Below are positions 48,801 to 62,426 of a stretch of DNA of 64,000 nucleotides, piece by piece. A program made the position numbers and the translations under genes. Each line of letters begins with the position of its first letter. The stretch's first letter is position 1. The DNA lies in the NCBI GenBank assembly GCA_022316685.1, contig JAKJHU010000109.1, forward strand, positions 1,364,001 to 1,428,000, in the 5' to 3' direction. Below the pieces are notes generated by a model. It saw only the letters and a list, made by a program, of their open reading frames with translations, ran no database searches and was not told where the DNA came from. The DNA comes from Progne subis subis (taxonomy: Eukaryota > Chordata > Aves > Passeriformes > Hirundinidae).

Positions 48801-51289
48801 AAAGCAGAGGGCGATCTAACCGGGCTCAGGCTGGGCTGACCCCCCAGGGCACGGCCGAGGCACAGCAGCCCATCACAGCTCAGCCCGAGCTCCCCAACAC
48901 TGCTCACTGGGGCAGCCAGCAGGTCCGAGGGGTACCGGGGAGCACAGCCCTTTCCAGGATAGGGAACTGCTATAAGGAAGCTGTCACGGCCCTGAGCCGA
49001 GTCTCCCCTTCGAGAGGGGTGAAGGACAACGATTCCCAAGGCCTACAGCATTCCCTCTGAGCTCTGGGGCACCGAAGGCAGCAGGAGGATGTAGGTGCAG
49101 AACTGGCATCAGGAAAACAGTGTCCGTGGCGGTCAGAAGCTTTTATGCAGAAACACAGCAGGCTAGTTCACACTTACTTAAATTAACACCGGTGTGCTAA
49201 AGATTTGAGTGCTGTTCTGAGCCTCTCATACTTTCCATGACCATTTCCATTGTTTTTGCTTTGAATTCCTCAGTTTCAGGTCAAAGATGCTGGATTAAAA
49301 TTCCTTATTGCAGCTGATTTATCAACATGATAAAGTGGAACGGAATTTGACAGGTTAAGGCATATGGAGTTTTCCCGCTGCTATTGTGCATAAGGAAATA
49401 CTCAAAACATTCAGAGGCCTGTGATTTCCCACTCAGAACAGAGCCAGATGTATTTTAATTATAGGAAAACATTTGCCGAGCCAACTTCATGGTACATTCA
49501 CAACCATGCTTCGCTTGTTCGATTCTGTAAAATGAATATGTAGGCTCCTTGAGTTATATATAAAATGTGTTTATTCCTGGAAAATGAATAGTTCTGGGAG
49601 TGATTTTAGTATATTAGGCACGATTCTATATATGTTGAAATTTGCTCTCATTTTTTATTCCAGGAAGAATTTCACCTGAGTAAGAACCATAGAGCAGAAC
49701 CAAGTACTTGTCTGTTGATTGTCACTCTTTTTCTACTGATTTGTGTTTCTGGCTTTTCAGAAGAGCACCCTGGAGATCAGCCACGGCTCTTTAACTGAAA
49801 TATTTTGATGAAAAATCTGGGGTTTTTTTTCAGGAAATGAACATTTCAGAGAGAAATATCTGTTTTCAATAATAGGGTTTCTCTAAAAAGAGACACAGAA
49901 TGACACAAACCAAAAAACAAAAAACCAGAGCATGAAGCATCCTTCAGTTGTTTTAGTAAATAACAATAAATTAGTCTCCATCTGAAATACTTTGCTGAAA
50001 ATTTCAAATTGCCTCAAAGAAAAACATTTGTGGAAAAAAAGACAGACACACGAAAAAATTCCTTTGCAAGTAAGTTTAAGATTTTCAAGTGTAAGGCTGT
50101 AGGCCCAACAAACACATACCAAGACCATATGTTGAATGAAACACTGAAGAAAAACCCTGCTCAGACCCTCAGCTTCACCTTCCCAACTGCACAACTGAAA
50201 ACATGCTACCATGGCCCAGCTTTGCTTCCAGAATCCTGCAGAGTGGGTGTACCTGGAGCCCAGAGGAAATGTTATGGCTCACTCTTTGCAGAACAAAGTC
50301 CTTAGGTACCTATGATAATGAGTATGAACAGCAGTAAACCAGATGGGAGCTCCTATCTCTACATGAGAAAATAAACTGCCTCAGAAGATTATAAGGAAGG
50401 AAAATTGACCCACTGATACAAACAAGAACTATTCCAGTAGATATCACCTGAGAGAGTGTCTCTAAGATGTAGGGTGCGTGTTTGGGTGTTGCACTGTGGC
50501 TATTGACCAAGAGGGAGCCTCCAAAACACCCTTCATCTAGACAGGCTGGAAGGAAGAAGTGCCTTCAGTCAATAAAGGCTCTATTCTGCAATTGGCAGCA
50601 CGTGGAGCTATTTATGCTAAATACAGAGGTATTAAATTACATTGTTAAATATGTTTTAATCTTACTTGAAAACCACAACCCCAGTTACACTCTAGCGTGT
50701 CTAATTGCCTCTCTGTGGCAATGTGCAGACTTACACCTTATACAGAAAGGCAGTCTCCTTCCAGCAGTGTGTAAAGCAGAACTAGCAACTATTCAGAATT
50801 AGACCTCAAAGTTCAGCCCCAGAAGGAGTTGCTCCCGTCTGAGAGTGAGGGTACACTGCTGCCAGCACAGGCAGGAGACAGGCACGGGCATTTCCAGAGC
50901 CAATGGCTTCCCTCTCACCTGGAGTTCTTCATGTGCACACGGTAGTTGGACTGATCACCAACAGTCATTCTCTCCTTACTCTTTGAGTTACACTTCTTTT
51001 TGTATCCTTTCTGCATACTGCTTCTCTTTTCTTTTAAATGATTTATGATTCTCCTCTTTTTCTCAAAAATAAGCCTTCATGTTTCTCCGGCTTTACTAAT
51101 TAATTTAGAAGTCATCATGAGTTAAACCCCAAACTCAAAAGGAACCTGACTTTGCTCCAACAAAAGTTTAAAAGCAAAACATCTCTAGTATTTATGTCCC
51201 TTAATACAGCCTAAGCTCAGTGAGAAAAATAGCATTTTTGTTTTTCCATTTGGTGTTTCATGAAAACATTATGGATTGTAATCCCATTG

Positions 51290-51510
51290 CATGGTGGAAC
51301 ATAAATCCCCACTTAAGCAGATAAGGCAACAGAGTGAGATATAATTTAAATGGCAACAAATGGTTTATGCACTAATTACACCAATTAATTACATATAAAC
51401 TAATAAATTATATAAAAGTCAGAAAGAGCTGAGATTTCTATTTTACAAGCTGTGATCATATCAGTTAGCTCAATGCTATGAGACTCATTTGCATGCTGAA
51501 CTGTTTGAAG
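51290..51510. promoter_or_regulatory. Candidate conserved non-coding element
   Basis: Block with clustered homeodomain cores (CACTAATTACACCAATTAAT) and an ATTTGCAT octamer-type site (CTCATTTGCATGCTG), not a simple repeat, about 3 kb upstream of CRABP1. Inferred from motif texture only. Confidence 0.3.
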
Positions 51511-52249
51511 GAATGGGAAAGAAAGGTAAGGAAGAAAATATGGAAAGAAGCTTAAAGGAAAGGAAAACAGAGGTGTGATGTAGGACCCATAAGGTATATA
51601 GCACCATTACAATTAAAAAAATGAAGACAGAATGTGAATTAGGATCAGTTTACTGCATGTCAGATCACTCAAATGAAGGACAGAAATAACATCACACTGG
51701 CAGACACAACTCAAGTCTCTACTTGTTATAAAGTGGAGATCAGAAAGTTACACTGATTTGTATTAGCTGAGAATGCTGCCCATGGGCTTTACTTTAGCCT
51801 TTTGATAGATCCTTTTTCCTACCACAGCAGCAATAGATGTTTATCAGGTCATGCTGAAACAACTCAGACTAAATGACAGTTTTACTTTTCCTTCAATCTC
51901 CTCCTGTATGTAATTTCCCCATTAATGTTATGAAAAACAGTTTGATTTTCAAAACATGCCCCTCAGCAATATTTCCCTTTGGCATTTGTTTTACTTACCT
52001 GAATCCCCTAAGGCTGATCCTTTGCTACAGATGGACCTAATTAATCTTTCCAACAGTGCCCCTAAGACAAAAGAAAGTAACACATATACAGATGGGACCA
52101 GAGCACTCTATCATCTATACAAATAAGTGACCACTAACGTGACCAAAACTATCCCCTTGAGGTTATTGACTGACCACTGTGAAGTCACACAAGGCTCAGT
52201 GTAAACAATGGATTTTATTTGGTAAGGTGATACCCTAGGAAGACAAAAA

Positions 52250-52560
52250 AGAGAAAAGATTGGTTTAAGGGAGAATATAATAAATTATTTCTGACATGAA
52301 TAAATTATACAACTGGAAGGCAAATTGCGATCAGTAAATTTATCTGCCAAATTAATTTGCAATGGGCCTCTAGCATGACAATAGGTGAAATGCAATATGA
52401 ATGTGTGCAACATCAACAGCATTGCTGCAGTGTTGCGCCGTATATTCTACTGCATTCTTACCACGCTGAAAGAATACTGACTACTGCCAAGCTGAAACAC
52501 TGGAGGGATTTCCAATGCCAAGTTATCCTTTTGGTTTTTGAGACCTAACTAATAGGAAAG
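52250..52560. promoter_or_regulatory. Candidate conserved non-coding element
   Basis: Non-repetitive AT-rich block with TAAATTAT and AATTAATTTGCAAT cores followed by a more balanced stretch that includes TGTTGCGCCG. Inferred from texture only, about 4 kb upstream of CRABP1. Confidence 0.25.
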
Positions 52561-55500
52561 TAAATGAATTCTTGCATTGTTAGGGACAAACAGTAAAGTG
52601 TTTGCCAGTTTTATGTTCATTAAGAAAAATAGATATGATTATCTTAATTTCTTCCCTGTAATATTCCCTTTCATGGGGAACTAATTGATCCGTGTTCTTT
52701 CCCACAATCAGGCTTTAATCTGGCCACCTGCTCTATCTTCTGATGTGCTACAAGGATACAATAAAATTGAGAATTATTTCCTTAGCCAAAGTAAAATTTG
52801 CTTCTCTGGCTCTGAAAACAAAAGGGAGCTTGATTGTCGTTTCACTTGGGCATTAATTCTGCAGGCTGCTGAGCAATTTGATCCTGCTCCAGCAATGCGT
52901 AGTAGCAACGTAGTAACACAATCACCATGAACTGTGCTTTAGAGGTGCTCATGTTTGTGTTTTCCTGGGCCAGCACCAGAAAAAAGCCACAAATATCAGG
53001 AAAGAGGAAAATCAGGATCACTGTCTCAGACTAATGTTCTGTCTGTAATATATATTAGTTTAGAACACCGTTTTGGAAAATTACTTACAAACTGATAAAT
53101 AATTTTGTAGAAGGGCCACACTGAATAACCAACATTCAATATAGATTTCCAGTAGCTGGACCTTTTAATGCACATTTAAGCCTTTGTAACATATTTGCAA
53201 ATTTGAGCACTGACTTAGAGTGTGAGGAACGTTAAGTGACATTGCCTTCTGTCCAAACTGCCCAGCTATCACCAGCTGCCTTGAATAGTTCCTGCCTCCT
53301 GAAAGTCAGATTCTGCTTGTGGCTTGGCAGCTGAAAGGGAGTCATCAATCCCCAAAGCCCTCTGGTTCAGACAAAGCAACACGGCAGAAAGCGACAGCTT
53401 AGAAACAACATTAACAATCTGACAATTTAAAAATACAGTATTGTCTGAACAGGAAGAAAAAAAAAAATCTATTCACATGATTAAACAGAGCTTTCTGATT
53501 TATTGGGCAAAACAATGTACTTCAGAAAGAAAAAAACTAAACCAAGGATTTATTGATTTCAGAATCCATGGCGTGGGGTGAAAGTCATCCTCTGTGAAGA
53601 GCATTACACGTGTTTTAATGGACTTTTTTGTGGAACTCTTAATCAAGGGTGGCTTTCTGAATGAAGAAGGCCCTGAGAAGTCCCAAAAGGTTTTTGACAA
53701 ACTAGCAAATAAGGCATTAGTGTCCTTTTCTCTTTCCCCAGCTTTCCTTTCCTTTAGCTGAAGGAAGCTATTCAGATTGATTTGACTAATTTTGGGGGTG
53801 AAGGTGCCCTTCAGCACAATACCTTCCCTTCAGACAAGATAACAAACGTCTCTTCAAGCAGTCAAGTCACTGCTCTTGCTCACGGGCAACCTAAGACAAG
53901 GACTAAGCCAGGAGAGTAGAGGATCTGAGGCAGGAGCTTCCTAGGCTCCTGAGGTTGAGATACAGTGGTCTACACAAATCTCTAGGAGATAAAATCAAGC
54001 CAGCTCCAAGCCAAAGAGTCCTTCATAGGTATGTCCAACAGTCAGGAGCAAGGTTCCTGTTCCCCTATCAGAGACTTTTAAGGAAATAACTCATAGGATG
54101 CATTTATTAGATGTCTCCAAATGTGCAGTTCAGTCAGGCAAAAGGTAGAAATGTTGATAAAGCAGCTCTTAAAACGCAGCCTTTCCTTTGTCTGATAGTT
54201 TCCCCATGTGGTCACTACAAAAATCTGAACAATGCTAGGAAAGTGAGAGGCGTGCTCTGGGTGTCACAGCCTTGCTTTGCTGTTTCAGGCTGTGACATTG
54301 CTGAAGTTTGGTTGCTAAACTGGAAACTCTCCCTATAATTACTAATGCAGAGGGGTTGTTTCTTTTCCATTAAGGGGTCACCACAATGTTTGAAACCAGG
54401 GATTTTCATAGAGGCTTTCAGGAACCCAGTAATTCTCCTTTTCTTGAACAAAAGGCATTAATAATAGCTGTCAATAGAAAAGTAATCAAACTGTGTCAGC
54501 TCTCTGAAGACAATGCAGGTCTATTAAGATTGACTTAGTCAGGCAGATGGACCAAGCTGTTATGTGGTCATTAGAGATTCTTAAAGGACCTTCATCTCCA
54601 GGGATAGAGGACATAGCATTTTTTCCAAATGTCCAGAAGAAGAATGAGTGAATTCAAAGGAATATATTCTCATTTAGGTCTGGACTGAACTCCCAACAGG
54701 GCCATGTCCTGAAGCTATAGAGGCCATGCCATTTGCACAACCGCAAGTTTTACTCTGGTGCCCTGACCTTTGTGTATGTGCTAAATTCAAAAGCTTTCCA
54801 CTACAGCTGCCAGACAAAAAGAAGACGAAGAATGATCATTTTCCCTTTCCTAACAAAACATAATAATTAGCATTCCACATAAATTAGAACCAGGAAATAG
54901 GAATCTTATCCATTAATTCAATTTAAAATTCCAAATATCTTTGAAAGGTTTTTCATCAGCCTATTTCAAAGCAAAAATAAGTCTAATCATTTGAGCTAGT
55001 TCTTATCAAGACTAACTGCTATAACTGTACTAGTTCCAAGGAAGACATGACAATTTATACTATGAGAAGATGAGGTCTAGAAAAATGTAACTCAGAGGTG
55101 TTCTAACTGCTATCAACACTTCTCCCAGCTTTGTTTTGTGCTGCAAAACTCTGCTCAGAAAATGACCTTGAGTACAACTGTTCCTTCTATTGTTAACCCT
55201 CTGACCTTCTAAACTAACATCCTTTGCTCTTTCTAATTCAGAAGGTTTCTGGGGCTTATTAACTGAACAGGCCAAGTGACCGTTCCCAACAGAAACCAGA
55301 GTCCCTGACAAGGAGGTCATTGTTTTCCAGGCTTCCTCCCTAGTACTAGATCTGCAGATTTCAGGCTGGAAAAGAATAATGCAGACATTCTTTGTCTAAA
55401 CATTATCTGGAAAGCATCAAGATAACTCAAGCCACTTCTTCGCCAATTAAGATTAGAGGGGTCATCTCCGGGGATCTTAAGTGATTATGGGCACAGTTTT

Positions 55501-57442
55501 CAAACTTGGATGATGAAATTTGTAGCACACTATATCATGAGGCATCTAAATAAAAGAACCTCAGTCTTCAAAATTAGTAATAATTTGAACTAATGTGAGT
55601 CAAAAGAGAGGGTACTTAGCACCCTTATGAATTGCAATATTTTTACTTATGTCCCTCATTTATACTTAGATGAACAGCCAAAAGCAATCAAATTTGGAAA
55701 GTGTGAACACATTTCTCAAAATGCTTGTGATGTAATTAGGCTTCTAACTTTAGAGTTTAGGATGCATGAGATCCTTGTATAATACACCCTGGGAAAACAG
55801 AAATCCTGGCCGAGACACAGGGGTATACTACAATGGGCTTCAGCCCCTCAGGAGCAGCGGACCATGTTCATGCAACCCATTAGGACAAAGAAGTCACTTT
55901 CTACAGCATTTGTCTCACTTTTCCCAAGAGCCCTTCCCTCACAAGAGGCCATTAAAAAGTGAAGAATCTAGGGAATCAATTCTCTACATTTTCAAGCCTC
56001 TTTGAAGCCCTCTTATTTCGAAGGTGATGGCAGTGCTGGCTCCCTGCAGAGGCTGCAGTCCCTCCCTGCAGCACCAGCTAGCGCCGAGCATGCTCCTGTT
56101 CCTGCGCCCACGGAGCTCCTCCAGCTGTATTCCAGATGCAGTCAGCCTCGAGCAGTTTCCTATGAGCATCTCCCATCAATAATGTTAACAGGAAAAACAT
56201 GGGAGAGGAACAGGATGTTATGTCAAGTAATTTCGAGACATCAACTCTCAAAGTAAGGCTAGGTGAAATACTATGGCTGAATTCCATGGGGGTATTTTTA
56301 GAAAAGCTGACAAATAGAAAGTTCATTACATAAGGTACACTGTTAAAGGGAAATTGATAAAATTCACACTTGGTTGTGCTGATGCAATCTCTTTACTTTT
56401 CAGGCAAACTGACAGAAAAAAGGACCACAGTGAAGCTGCAGGGATATTAAAAGTTTTATTTTAATGTAATATTGGTTTATTTTGCAAAGACTAGCAACAT
56501 CTTTCCAAGCCAGAAACTTAAACAACAATCCCAAACCACATATTTTTAGAGCAAAAAGTTAAACACTTCCTTTTTACTGTTAATTACTGTGGGTCACTGA
56601 ATAAAGAGCACTCTCCTCATCTGAACCCAATTTCTGCCACCAGACTATCAGATGACTATGGCTTTCCAGCCATACAAGAGATTCTCCCTTTAGAAAAAAC
56701 AAAAAGAAAGGCATTGTTTTTTTAATAACATTTAGAGTGTTTTTGACTGGGCAGATAGTTTATAAAAGCAGAAATGTCATGACATGCACATTTTAAAAGC
56801 AATAATCTACAACAACAACAAAAAAAATTAAATAGTTCCATGTAAACAACCAGACCTAAATCATAAAAGGGATGGTGACCACAGACAACTCATCTTCAAC
56901 TATGCACTGTTCTATAATGTTGCATATAAGAGCCCCCCCAAGATTAAAGTCCCCGTTATGCTTTAGAGATAATTCTATCTACATTTTTCCATTGATAAAT
57001 AATGGTGAATGCTATTTTCTTGGTAGAAACAAATCAATGTCCATATCTGGGAGCCAAACTGTTAAATCTCTACTGAAATAAAGGCTACAAGCTTAAGCAG
57101 AATCTCTAAAGAGAAATAGAGCCCATACGTCAGAGACACAACTTCAGATCATCACAGCTGGAAATGAAGGAATTGTGTTATGTTGATTAATTTTGATTTT
57201 GCTTAATGAGCTATGACAGAAAGCCACTAAGATGCATGCATCTTCCTTTCTGGAACAGGAGGGGTTTTGTTCATAATACCACTGACTTTGAATGCGGTCT
57301 CTCTAATGTTTCTTTGGGTGTGTTTGTGAAATTCCATGATCTGCTGCCAGTAACGAGAAGACCAACCAAATAAAAGAGTAATGGAGGCTACTTTTGTGAG
57401 CAAAGTGATGTTCCAGTATCAGAAGCAAGCTAACTGGGAGGG

Positions 57443-57779
57443 TGTAGCAATGGGGAACAAAGAGACACGGACCCCCTTATGCATGCGAAGGAGATCCCTT
57501 TATTGTAGAAATCGCCCCCTTTCGTACCTTTAATCTCAACTGGACATAACCAAAACTCACCAGAAGAAGGCACCCATTGGCTGGCTCGGCTGCAGTCTGC
57601 TGTCCCCGGGTCTCATCCCCCAGTCAGCTCCCTGCTCACACGCTGCCCACGCGTTCCTCCTCGTAACTGCTCAGCCCCAAGCCACCTCACACATCCAGCC
57701 TGCAGCTGTGCCTTCCCCACGGGGCCCTCTGGGGAGCGTAAACCTTAACGACTTTACAGTTATAACCCCATATCCCACA
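57443..57779 (-). mobile_element. Solo retroviral LTR, ERVK-like, with 6-bp target duplication
   Basis: On the minus strand the 337-bp element begins TGTGGGATATGG and ends CCATTGCTACA, with TG...CA ends, a CCAATGGG box, and an AATAAA followed by a short R/U5. It is flanked on both sides by the direct repeat GGAGGG (57437-57442 and 57780-57785). A 6-bp duplication is typical of class II (beta/alpharetrovirus-like) elements. It is GC-rich against AT-rich surroundings. No internal retroviral genes remain, so it is a recombined solo LTR. Confidence 0.9.
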
Positions 57780-59142
57780 GGAGGGCTGTCTGTGATCTAA
57801 AACAGCAGGAAAATTGAATATTATCAAGGCAATTAAACAGTATTTAGGAGCTTGTCATGCTCCAGGAATCTGAACTCACTATCCAGTAAGGACCCGATCC
57901 GCTACAGATTTCAGTAGACTGTGGCATAGGTGTAGCACAGTGGCAGAATGCCTAAGCAGACAATGGGACACCAAATACCTCTGCTTCCAAGTGCCACATA
58001 TGGGAGCTGTACCTGCAAAGCAAGCAACTGAGGAGCAGAAGCCTTGTTCAAAGGAGGGAACTAAGAACTGGATAGTCACAATGGACTCACACTCTCCAGA
58101 CCAACACACAAGGACAGATTGTGACACTGCCTACAATTATCTTTGTCCACTGTTACACATGTGACTGGTTTGCTGGTCTTCTCAACAAAACAAACCTCCC
58201 TGCAAAAGAACAATTCCTTGCTGCTTATGATTTTGCATTGTCCCAGTTCTAGAAGCACTATTTGGCTTTGGGATGTGGGCTAAGCATTATGGACTTAACA
58301 ATGAAATTCTTCACTCATTAGAACAATTATAATCATGGAAAAAATTTACCAACCCTTTGAAGGTAAACAGCATGTAAACTCCTGACTTTTTGCTGTTAAA
58401 TAGAATCATCATTCTGATGATTTATTTCTTGCTTCAGAAAGACACTGCCTGTAGCTGTGATTAGACAGAATATACTTTCACAACAGTCTCTAATGCGCTT
58501 CCCATGTTTTTCAGACTAATGACTGTGACAGTGTAGTTTGCTGCTGGCTAAAGGTTTCAGATTCTGTTTTATCTGACAGTTCTAAAGGCTTGGTTTTACC
58601 ATAGTCACATGCTGTGAGGGGTGTGACACTGGCTATATATAATGTGCCCCACCACAAGTCACTTTGGGGAGGAAGAAACCTCACAAATACATATAATGTA
58701 TGAGTAGATAAAGCTATTCTCTTCTGCATCTGAAATTACCTCTGTCACCAGTTCAGCTGGCACACTTTTCACATGGAGTCCCCAGCCTTGGAAAAGGGTA
58801 AACAAGAAACAGGTGAAGTGTTTGACCAGTCATACCAGTCACACTGTATGATCCTGATGAGGGAAGCAGTCTGTGCAGTCAGCTCCAAAATGTGCTTCCT
58901 TCCTGTGGATGCTGTGACATTAATTACATCTGACAAGAAGAGTAGGTGGGCTACCATGTTAAATACAAAATTGTTCACAATAGCAATGAAAAGTGAGATG
59001 GGACCAGGAAGGATAACTGATACACCAAAAAGACAAACTGGCAGCTGACTACCTATGAGGGATTCTACTTGAACTTGTACCCAATGTATGCCTCCTGAAG
59101 CAAGAACTAAAAGCCCTCAGTACCTTACAGGAGTGTAAAATT

Positions 59143-59145
<3 letters not shown>

Positions 59146-59183
<38 letters not shown>

Positions 59184-59187
59184 TTTT
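59146..59187 (+). repeat. Poly-T tract
   Basis: T29 at 59146-59174, then AAA, then T10. It could be the tail of a minus-strand retroposon, but no body or target duplication was recognised. Confidence 0.95.
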
Positions 59188-60849
59188 GGCACAGATCTTA
59201 GCTCTTCACAATAAACCCACCAGTAATCTGGAAAAAAAGATCTACAGCATGGTGTCCTGATTCTAAATGTGTAGCAAAAATACAATGTAAAAATGTGTAA
59301 GGCCAACTAGAGCTCACATAGCACTAATTAAGTGCTTGACAGTCCTGACTATTATATCCAGAAGCCTGTTTACTTCTCCTTGTCACACCGAGCAGCAGCA
59401 CACCAGCAACCCTGGTTTCAGAAGACATTGAAACCTTTAATTTCCTGGCCTTCGACACTGACAGCAATAGAAAAGAGAAGGTCATTTACTCATGATACCA
59501 CTGCTTGTTTTGGTGTAGCTGTGCTGGACTGACTCTTTGTGATCTCTAGACACCATGTAACGTTGCAGTAGATGAGGAGATGAGGAGAGCACCGTGTGCA
59601 TGTGTAGAAGGATGATGAGTATTAGAAACATTTACTTCACAAAGCCATCAGGCATACAAGCCAACACACTGAAACAGTTTTTAAGTTCTTCACATCCCCC
59701 CCAGGCTAATCATTTCACCTGTGGGACAAAAAGAAATAATTGATATTTGGAATTTTATCAGAAGATTGTGAAGAAAAGATCACGTCCCTTTGTCTGCAAC
59801 TTAAAAGAATGCTACTGTAGGAATCTAATGCTTTATTACTACCTATCTGAGTATTATGCTTACATAAAGCTGATACAATTAGAGGTGCCACAAACTAAGA
59901 AAACAAATCATACCTGTCTGTGGTTTTCTTGCAAATTCCTGTAAAGGTAAGGAATTGGAGAGAGCGTGCATTATTCTGATATTCTTTTCAGCTCATTTAC
60001 TCCGTGAACTGTTGGCTCCAGTAAATTCTGGTGCTTTGCTCAAATCCTTTCTGGAGCCAGCTCTGCTCTGTAGGGTTAGTTTCAGTTGGGAGATGGGTGG
60101 AAAAATCTTAGCCAGAACAATGTGTGTTCACTAGTTTCACCCATGAGCATACAGTAGCAGTGTCACAGCATTCAGTTGTTCCACACTCCCTTTTATATCT
60201 TTACCAAATAAACAGTACAGAGAAAAGCATTTAAAGAAATAAAAGAAGTAGTAACAAACCCACAGACTTGCAGGAGGACTCCCTGCTGCACCTACTTCAG
60301 TTTTAAATTCATTGCTTTGAATTGATTTGCTTTTCTACCAGCTGTATCTCACCAGGGTGCCTATTTTCAGCAATAGCATGAAAGCAAACATACTTTTAAG
60401 TGAGAGGCCAGAGTTGCATTTTGTAAGGAAAAACAACTGGCAATTAAATTTTAAAACTCCTTGTTATATCCCCATCTTCACATGAAAGCAGAGTGTCAGA
60501 ATAAGTCTCTTGGTCACAAAAAAATAGAAAATAAGGAGGAGACTACAGCACTTCACCCTTATAAAGGCACCCCTATGGCATAAAGCTCTGCATGAGGAAT
60601 GTGGGAGAAACACAGACTTTCACTGCAAATGCTTATATGATCTGCTTCTTTAGGAAATCATTATTTCTCTATCAGTTGGATCAGTTCTATGAAGATTAAC
60701 TCATAGCAGAATGGAGTCTGATATCTAAGAACTTCATCTGACAAAACCCCAGATTTATGTTTTTCACATATATACACTTTTGTAAACAACACCTCCTCAC
60801 TATTTCTCTCTAATTCACAGAATAGTGCAACACAATAATAAAACTTTAC

Positions 60850-61007
60850 CTGTGAGACTGATCGATGTCCCTCACTGGAGAGATTCAAAAACCATCTGAC
60901 TGCAGTCCTGTACAAAGTTCTCTAGAATGACCCTGCTTGGGCAGGGAAGTTGGACCAGATGACCCACAGTAGTCCTTTCCAACCTTACCCATTACATGAT
61001 CTGGTGA
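60850..61007 (+). mobile_element. CR1 LINE 3' fragment, plus orientation
   Basis: It matches the end of avian CR1 as known: a CACTGGAGAGATTCAAAA-like segment, GACCCTGCTTGGGCAGG, GTTGGACCAGATGACC, then GTCCTTTCCAACCTTACCCA. It is 5'-truncated and diverged, ending near a short ATGATCTGGTGA instead of intact octamer repeats. Confidence 0.92.
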
Positions 61008-61589
61008 TTTAACTGTTACACAAGCTTTTAGGAAAAGGCACTGTTTTATCTAGAACAAAATGAAAATTCAGCTATCACTTCCATTAAATGCATATCACAT
61101 TCATACACAAAGAGTATTTTCCAAAGAGCTTAGAAAGCCACTTTGATATGAATACACTCCTAATGCAATTGAAAATGGGGGAATCTACTCCTAAGGAAAA
61201 GATAAGGAAAAGCAGAAAATTACTTATGCCACTTTCAGAGTTTTAGATATACTTTTTTTTACATCAGAGTCTACATAAAACATTGTTTTTCACCGTACAA
61301 CATTCAAAAAATAAACTATATTAATCCCCAGGTTTTTAGTTATTATCCATTCCAAAGCAGTCAAGTGCTAATTTTCTGATAAAGCATAATACACACAGAG
61401 AAAGACCTTGACACACTATACAAATAGATAAACCAAACAGAGAAGTACTGTTCTTCATCATGGCAATGAATCTCAACTGCTATTCTAGGAAAGTCTAAAT
61501 CTTGGACCTGAAAGGTGGTGTTTTGTTCCCTGAAACTGTTAAATCAAATCATCCCTCTGCAACTGCATCATTCTCTGTGGCTGCAAGAG

Positions 61590-62030
61590 CTATTTCTAGC
61601 TTATTTAATAATATTTAATTAAGTCTCCATTAATGCTCATTCTAAAACAGTTTCATCATTACCAAGAAGGACTGCTATTAACTCCAAAGAGGGTAGCCCT
61701 GGGCACTGAAAGACCAAAGCGTAATAAATCAGCTTATTGGTTGAGCAAGGCCCTCTGAAAACTTTCTAAACTTCCTAATGGTGCAATATTAGAGATCTGA
61801 TTGGATTTGAGTTTATTTAATTATGCTAATTATTCACGGTTTTCTTACCCTAGTTCTTACAAACCATGAGCTGATGGATGTTACAACAGTTGTGTCATTC
61901 ATGCATAGGCATCTATTTACTTCATTTCTAATGCATGCTAACATGTTAACATGCTGTTCTTGTTACTTGACTGTTTCAAAGGATATTGATTTTGACATCA
62001 ATCCAATTATTTATCTATAGTATTATTAGA
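61590..62030. promoter_or_regulatory. Candidate conserved non-coding element
   Basis: Long AT-rich unique block with many homeodomain and POU-type cores: ATTTAATTAAGTC, CATTAATGCTCATT, TTATGCTAATTATTC and CTAATGCATGC. The most enhancer-like stretch of the right flank by texture. No alignment was possible. Confidence 0.35.
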
Positions 62031-62039
62031 TTATTTATA

Positions 62040-62091
62040 TAACAACAACAACAATAATAACAACAATAACAACAACAATAATAATAATAAT
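62040..62091 (+). repeat. (AAC/AAT)n microsatellite
   Basis: Mixed trinucleotide run of AAC and AAT units, about 52 bp. Confidence 0.97.
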
Positions 62092-62137
62092 TCAGAGCAG
62101 ATCATCCTATCCTACAGACTAGGGCTGTCTGCAACCC

Positions 62138-62164
62138 CTCAAGTGTGCAATCTCTCAAGTGTGC
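62138..62164 (+). repeat. 16-bp-period direct repeat
   Basis: CTCAAGTGTGC occurs at 62138 and 62154. Confidence 0.85.
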
Positions 62165-62396
62165 CCAGTGAAACCAAAGAGGCTGCTTCGGGAGTAATGA
62201 ATGTACTGTTGCATGTGAAAAAGAGAAGCAGACTCCACCCCACAGTTACAAGATTATTGCAGAACCCATTGTACTGAGTGCCAGATGATAAAAGAGCCAG
62301 CTAGGAACAGTCTTGAGAGTGAAGACAAGCAGCTTATGCTTAGCAAGATACAGTTACCAAAACAAGTGAGTCGGTGCAGATGAGTCAGAATAGGAG

Positions 62397-62426
62397 TCTC
62401 CTATCACAGTCTCCTGTGATAGGAGA
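62397..62426. repeat. Perfect 13-bp inverted repeat with 4-nt loop
   Basis: TCTCCTATCACAG, loop TCTC, then CTGTGATAGGAGA. All 13 pairs match, so single-stranded DNA or RNA could form a tight hairpin. It is too short for a miRNA precursor. Confidence 0.9.

Larger units (their letters stand above)
48801..57442. other. CRABP1 upstream flank, proximal part
   Basis: No gene recognised. Short ORFs up to 109 aa match no family I know. In human the next gene upstream of CRABP1 is WDR61; none of its WD-repeat exons were recognised here. Candidate regulatory blocks are listed separately. Confidence 0.7.

Noticed and set aside
53500..53817. 105-codon minus-strand ORF with a Lys-rich middle
   Set aside because: Looks protein-like in places but matches nothing I know, and there are no supporting signals.
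60661..60915. Minus-strand ORF ending in the CR1 fragment
   Set aside because: Its N-terminal part is the reverse complement of CR1 sequence.
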